Made by a program: the position numbers and the translations under genes. Below the pieces are notes generated by a model. That model made no database searches. It worked only from the letters and a program-made list of their open reading frames with translations, and was not told the DNA's origin. Below, piece by piece: positions 59,264 through 64,000 of a stretch of 64,000 nucleotides of DNA. Numbering within the stretch: position 1 is the first letter of the stretch; each line of letters opens with the position of its first letter. The stretch spans positions 32,818,280 through 32,882,279 of the forward strand of contig OX419335.1 in the NCBI GenBank assembly GCA_948470475.1, read 5' to 3'. This stretch comes from Galaxea fascicularis (lineage: Eukaryota > Cnidaria > Anthozoa > Scleractinia > Euphylliidae).

Positions 59264-59677
59264 CAGGGCTGCAAATGATTTTTCTTTTTTGAAAGAACAT
59301 ATGTCCAACCAAGTCTCTATTAATTTTTAGTTGGATAAAACAGAAATGTGGTCAGATGTTTACATTTTTTTTTTTATAAATAATAATTTTATTAGTTGAC
59401 AAAACTTCAAACACGATTTACAAGATGATTACTAACCCTATAATAACATTACATTGAAATACTACCTAATCTAAAACTACAACAAATAACTAAACAAGAC
59501 ACTATATAAAAAACAACAAACCAAAAACAAAGAAAAAAAAAATGTTTACATTATTTACTTATTATTTGTGAAAAAAATTTGCTCGGACATAATATCCGAC
59601 CAAAGTTAAGATTTCATTGGACATGGGCTTATTTTAGTTGGACACAGTCCAAAGACCAACAGTTATTTGCCGCTCTG
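59264..59677. mobile_element. MITE with AGGGCTGCAAATGA ends
   Basis: Left CAGGGCTGCAAATGAT and right TTATTTGCCGCTCTG form imperfect inverted ends. The interior carries 'gtccaacc', 'ttggacaca' and 'gtccgac'-like inverted motifs. A retroelement fragment is inserted at 59367-59541. Confidence 0.6.
59367..59541 (-). mobile_element. Truncated retroelement tail with 11-bp target duplication
   Basis: The 175-bp insert starts with a T run (poly-A on the minus strand) and is flanked by the perfect direct repeat ATGTTTACATT at 59356-59366 and 59542-59552. This is the signature of target-primed reverse transcription. The insert is too short to carry coding sequence. Confidence 0.75.
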
Positions 59678-61738
59678 CCATAGCACCCACTTTGGTATAG
59701 ATAGGTTTGATTGACAAACCCCAGACCCTAGTAAGTGGCATCCTGGGGTTAAAAACCATGAAGTCAATGCCACACTTCCTGCAAAATGATTACAAGTGAA
59801 ATCTGTGCCCATCTCATGATCGAAACACACATGCATCAACCTGTGTGTTCCAGTTTAGTGAAAAATGTTGGATTTCATAGCCCCACTCCCCTTGTAATTT
59901 TCAGTGGGAGTATTTTAAAAGGTATGTCGATAAATGCACACTATGCAAATTTGCAGTGATATTTTCCCCAGGTTGAGTAGCAAGCTTTCCAAAGAGCTTG
60001 AAAGTACCACATGGCATGATGAAATTGCAGTCTCATAAATGTGTTGCCTGTGGAAACAGTCACCATACTATTTTTTAACTTTTATACATTATTTTGTTCC
60101 CCTGGAAAACTGTTTGGGGATTTACTGTTACAATTCAGCAGGTCTGTCTTTAGTTTCATTGGTTCAATAAGCATTTGCAGCTTTAGAGGTACTGGTATGC
60201 ATGGCAGAATGCAATAATGACATTCCAAAAAAATGAGTGCTTACAACATTTTGATGGAGAAGGTTCAATGTACATCACTGTATGCACCATATGAAAAGTG
60301 ACTATTCTGCCTTAATACAGTTGGAATCAGTCCAGATTGCTTCTACTTTGGCTTTGAAACTCAGTTACTATAATGTAACCAAGCCATTTATTTATATACT
60401 GGTACCCTGTTAAGTTTTGTAGGAAACTGAGGTGATATTTACTGGTTTCTTTTTTGTGTGAACTGAAAAAAAAAACCATGCAATAAGGTCCTTACTTGTT
60501 TTTATTAAGTACAGAAAAAAATTATTTATTGCAACATGAAAACAGTCTGAAAATTAAAGATTTTTCATTTAAAGTGCAAAATAGTCACTTTCAAAGGTGT
60601 TGAACAGGGTGCTTGAACTTAAGTTGACTGTGGGTCATTTTTGGCTAGAAAAGTTCTAATGGATGCTGGACATGATTTGAAATTTGTTTGTTGTACAGTT
60701 AGCTCTGTTGTGCATTCAATTTGATACTACAGCAAGTCGGTTTTTAGTGTATTAAACACTTGGTTGTGTTGCTGGTTAGGGTGGAAGATTTTTAGAGAAA
60801 CCATTTTAACATTGCAGATTTAGATATTTACATATTGAGTAGTTAGTTGATGAAGTGACACAATTCAGCTGTCATATCATTTAGTTCTTCAGATTGAATT
60901 TTATCATGTACATGTACTCTTTGTGAATAACAATTATTTCAAGAGATAGCAAATCTAGAAATAACAAGTTGTGTTTTTGAAATAAAGTACTAAAAACCAT
61001 CCTTTCACCGAGAAAACTGATTAATTTGGAGCAAAACAGGAATTTTGGGGTTGGATGATATAGATATAATTATAACAATCCGCAGTGTAGGACACAAGGG
61101 CATTAAGCAGCTGATTTCATGTCAGTTGTGAGCATGGAAAGCTCAAATGAATGTAAATACAGTGTAATACAGTTATTGGAAACAACACCAATAACAAATT
61201 TTTTTTTTCCTGCGTTCCCTAAAAGTTACCAAGTGAACAGTCCTGCAAGGCAAGTACTATACTAGTTAAGAGACTCACTGCCTGAAATCTCCTCTCCCAA
61301 AAAATGGGGGATATTCTATGTCAAACTTTGACACCTTACCCACTCCAGAAAATAAAATACAATTGTGGTTTTAGGAAAATGTGATCAAGATTTACACTAC
61401 TTTATAAACATCAAAATTAACATACACCCTTAACCTGCAGTTTCATTGTGATAGATAGTTGTGAACAGTCTTAAAAACATTTACATGTTAAAAGTGAGGG
61501 TATCAGTCAATGTTTTTGAAGAAGCTGTCTACAGTGAAGGATATCAAGACCGAGAAATTCTCTTGCCTTAGAGAAAGTCTCTTACACCGTTTGGCCACCC
61601 CTTAAAGTTGATTCTGTATGTGCTGCATCATCAGCTATCAGAAAATAAAGGTAAAGGGACACCTTATTTAACATCGGAGGTTTCTTTACTCTCTAGAGAG
61701 TATTCTCCCAGGAAGCTGACGGTGCGCTCATTTTACCC

Positions 61739-61908
61739 CCCCCCCCCCCCCTCTTTCCATTAGTACTCCGTTTTAAGGGTATTTAAAGCTACTTTGGCTA
61801 CATTGAAAAGAAAGAAGTCGAAACAAGGATGTGAGATCCGGGGATCGAACTTGGGACCTTATGCACCAAGGCCGCGCACTAACCGACTGTGCCAGCCTTG
61901 CTCCTAAA
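61739..61908 (-). mobile_element. tRNA-derived SINE, second family
   Basis: On the minus strand the head GCAAGGCTGGCACAGTCGG has an A box (TGGCACAGTCGGTTAGTG, 61878-61895) and a B box (GTTCGATCCCC, 61840-61850). A short body of about 90 bp ends near a G run (C15 on the plus strand at 61737-61752). It differs from the SINE at 8691-9060 in body and tail. Confidence 0.75.
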
Positions 61909-62576
61909 AAATAAATGTAGCTATTAAATGGCACTCTCAGGGTATTCTTAATTAACATGCTGCTGTTGTTTATTGCAAGTTTAAAAGAGGTTAAAACAAT
62001 AATTTGCTCATTATCATGTACATTCCAATAAATTCTACTAACCTAATGTGCAGAAATGTTGTAGTTAATAATCATTGGCAAACAAACCACAAGGTTCTCA
62101 CAAAAATGGACCTTGTTATACTTGTTTTGTTTTAAACAGCTACTTTTAAACTTTTCTTTAGCTTAATGTCATCTAAACTAGGGTTGCTGATGCACCTAAA
62201 GATTGTAAGTATACCGGTAATTAAAATTCTAATTACAATGACTCATGTAAGTGGAACGAATATTGTTTTGCTGTAACCAGTAATCACCAATACATTGATG
62301 AAAGCAGTCATTGCATGTCGATTAATTGCCTTCTTCTGTATCTAACACAAATCAACCAAAGTTTCACACGTTTTATCAAAGTTTTGCACTAGATAAATTA
62401 TTAAAAGTGCATAAAACGATTAAATTAAGCCATTTCGTAGCTATAGATTGCACCATCTCATTTTAGATGAACAACTTTGGGAGAAAAATGGATCAAATAA
62501 TTGACATAAATAATTTGCAAAGCCTTGAAAACAAACATGCACAAGATACCTTGGTGTCTGTTATAAAAATGTTGTA

Positions 62577-62746
62577 CAAGGCTGTGCTTTAAGAAAATTA
62601 AAGTGGTTGGGTGCCCAAAATAATCTCTAAGCCCTTGAAATCCAGGGCGCCCAGCAAACTTGTACAAGTTTGGTGCAAAAACCAATTATTTCCTGGTTGT
62701 CTAAATGCAAAAATGGTGACCAGGTGCCGCTAAAGCACAGCCCTGG
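62577..62746. mobile_element. MITE with AAGGCTGTGCTTTAAG ends
   Basis: Left AAGGCTGTGCTTTA and right TAAAGCACAGCCCT are inverted, and GTAC occurs just outside both ends. The 170-bp interior has 'gggcgcccagc' and 'gggtgccca' inverted motifs. It lies in the 3' flank of the R3H-like gene. Confidence 0.7.
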
Positions 62747-62861
62747 TTGTACATCTACAATAGTCAACATACATGTACATGTATGTGACTGTGTAAGGTT
62801 GCAATTAAGTCACCATAGTGTATAACAATAGTATTCATGTGGATTGTCTGCTCCTCAAAAC

Positions 62862-64000
62862 TTACACTTTGTTGGTTCTGGATTGCCTTGACAGTCTTTT
62901 CTTTGGAGGGCCATCTTGGTCAAGAACATCACCATCACCAGTTTGCTTGTTATCAACAACAGTGGCAGAGTATTTGCGCTTCACCTGATTCTTCGGGCTT
63001 TCTTTTGATGCAGCAATGCTCAACTCACTAAGCAACTGATCAACACTGCCAGGCTTTGGGATCTTTGTGTCAGCTTGTTTAGACAGACGTACCGTAGTCA
63101 GGTTATTCTCAGCTTTAGTCCCAATCCTTGCACGAACTTTATAAAGCTGAGCCACCTTGTACACATCATTTCTTTCCCTGGCAGTCATGGGCTTCAGCTC
63201 ACATTCAACTGTGGAGGTGTCTGATACAAAAAAGGAGATCTTAGAATTGACTTCAATGAGGAAGCTCATGTCACCAAGAGGTTCATCATCTTCCTTAATA
63301 ACTGTGGCTTTATCACTGGTACTTGGTGTCCCACCAACAGAGGTCTTCATGTTCAGCTTCAGTTCTTCAGTTGAATTATCTGGCTCAAATTGTTTGCAAT
63401 TATTTGTTGCCTCATTGTCATCAGAATCTGCCTTTGATGTTTTCTTACAAGACCGGTCCTTGTTTGTATTTTCCTCATCACCACTGTGAAGTGAATCTTT
63501 TTTCTTTCCTTTTGTGTTCATCCTTGTCGTATTGCGTGGACTTTCTTCTGGGGAAACTTCATCAGATTCTTCTTCAAACTCAATTGATTTGTTTTTCTTG
63601 TTGCCTTTCTTATTCTCTGGGTCTTTCTGCAGTTTGGCATCACCTGATGCTCCTTCACCTTGTAAATGTCTTTTACTTTTCTTGGGATTAATGTTCTCTT
63701 TGATGTCTGTTAAGTTTCCTTCAAGCCCCATATCAGATTCTTCCTGAAGACTGGCTTCTGACATCTCTGCTACTGAAGTCTCCTCAGTGTCACATCTGTT
63801 TTCTTTTACCTGTCTTCTTCTTGAAGAATTCCTTTTCAGGCTTTTGGGTTTTGAAGATGCTTTAGTAAGCTCCCCATTCTCTTTGTGAGAGCTGGTTTTG
63901 TCTTTTCTTTTCTGTTGCTGTTTCTTAGAATTTGCTAACAAGATGCTTGGTAATCCACAAGCCTCAAGGTCAATGGGTGGTTCTTGTTCAGCTGCAGCAG
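62862..64000 (-). CDS. Lys/Glu/Ser-rich nuclear protein with R3H-like segment, C-terminal part
   Basis: An uninterrupted minus-strand frame runs from the right window edge to a TAA at 62862-62864, about 379 codons, so the gene starts outside. From the edge it reads EPPIDLEACGLPSILLANSK, then long basic and acidic low-complexity stretches with Ser-Asp/Glu motifs (EFEEESDEVSPEESP). Near 63072-63266 lies an ordered segment, MSFLIEVNSKISFFV, ECELKPMTARERNDVYKVAQ, LYKVRARIG, that resembles an R3H nucleic-acid-binding domain with Tyr in place of the usual His. The C-terminus has a nuclear-localisation-like PKKRLSRQSR. I do not recognise the protein. It may bind RNA or single-stranded DNA in the nucleus (inference). 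Confidence 0.8.
   Translation of the reverse strand, partial: AAAEQEPPIDLEACGLPSILLANSKKQQQKRKDKTSSHKENGELTKASSKPKSLKRNSSRRRQVKENRCDTEETSVAEMSEASLQEESDMGLEGNLTDIKENINPKKSKRHLQGEGASGDAKLQKDPENKKGNKKNKSIEFEEESDEVSPEESPRNTTRMNTKGKKKDSLHSGDEENTNKDRSCKKTSKADSDDNEATNNCKQFEPDNSTEELKLNMKTSVGGTPSTSDKATVIKEDDEPLGDMSFLIEVNSKISFFVSDTSTVECELKPMTARERNDVYKVAQLYKVRARIGTKAENNLTTVRLSKQADTKIPKPGSVDQLLSELSIAASKESPKNQVKRKYSATVVDNKQTGDGDVLDQDGPPKKRLSRQSRTNKV

Larger units (their letters stand above)
58668..62861. other. Convergent intergenic region
   Basis: 3' flanks of the bHLH-HMG gene and of the R3H-like gene, tail to tail. It contains a TA microsatellite (58930-58955), a MITE with a retroelement tail nested inside (59264-59677), a SINE (61739-61908) and a MITE (62577-62746). 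No convincing open frame was found, but further small exons of the bHLH-HMG gene cannot be excluded. Confidence 0.6.

Noticed and set aside
63157..63747. Plus-strand frames opposite the R3H-like gene
   Set aside because: Shadows of the longer minus-strand frame, which has clear protein character.

Overview
The window is animal nuclear DNA and looks like a cnidarian, most likely an anthozoan (coral or sea anemone relative). This is inferred from AT-rich sequence, vertebrate-like intron-rich genes with GT-AG introns and conserved phases, and a dense load of MITEs, LINE tails, tRNA-derived SINEs and hammerhead-ribozyme repeats of the kind known from marine invertebrates. No species can be named from the sequence alone. 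Exon coordinates below were read by hand from splice sites and codon phase.

Layout. (1) 160-28978, minus strand: three tandem SLC27/FATP-type very-long-chain acyl-CoA synthetase genes, here called A, B and C. B (643 aa) and C (692 aa) are complete with seven coding exons at matching phases. A is cut by the left window edge after exon 4. (2) 28979-29350: a 372-bp head-to-head gap between gene C and the next gene. (3) 29351-46598, plus strand: a 24-exon gene for a 1187-aa protein with one PLAT/LH2 domain, a very acidic linker and ankyrin repeats. (4) 48537-58667, plus strand: a 13-exon gene for a 664-aa nuclear protein with a bHLH, then an HMG box, then a CW-like zinc-finger segment at the C-terminus. 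The bHLH plus HMG-box pair is the signature of vertebrate MEIOSIN/BHMG1, the meiosis initiator. The added CW-like segment makes this the most interesting gene here. (5) 62862-64000, minus strand: the 3' coding end of a Lys/Glu/Ser-rich nuclear protein with an R3H-like segment, convergent with gene 4 and continuing past the right edge.

The genes do not form a pathway. The SLC27 cluster serves fatty-acid uptake and activation, the PLAT-ankyrin protein is probably a membrane- or cilium-associated scaffold (inference), and the last two are nuclear. The introns hold much of the unusual content: a 51-nt sequence with the full hammerhead ribozyme core in sense orientation inside an intron of gene B, a second hammerhead-like sequence in sense orientation in the PLAT-ankyrin gene, two near-perfect palindromes with one-base loops, a 1.5-kb DNA transposon with 7-bp direct repeats and other elements nested inside it, pogo-like elements flanked by TA, and a retroelement tail with an 11-bp target-site duplication inside a MITE.
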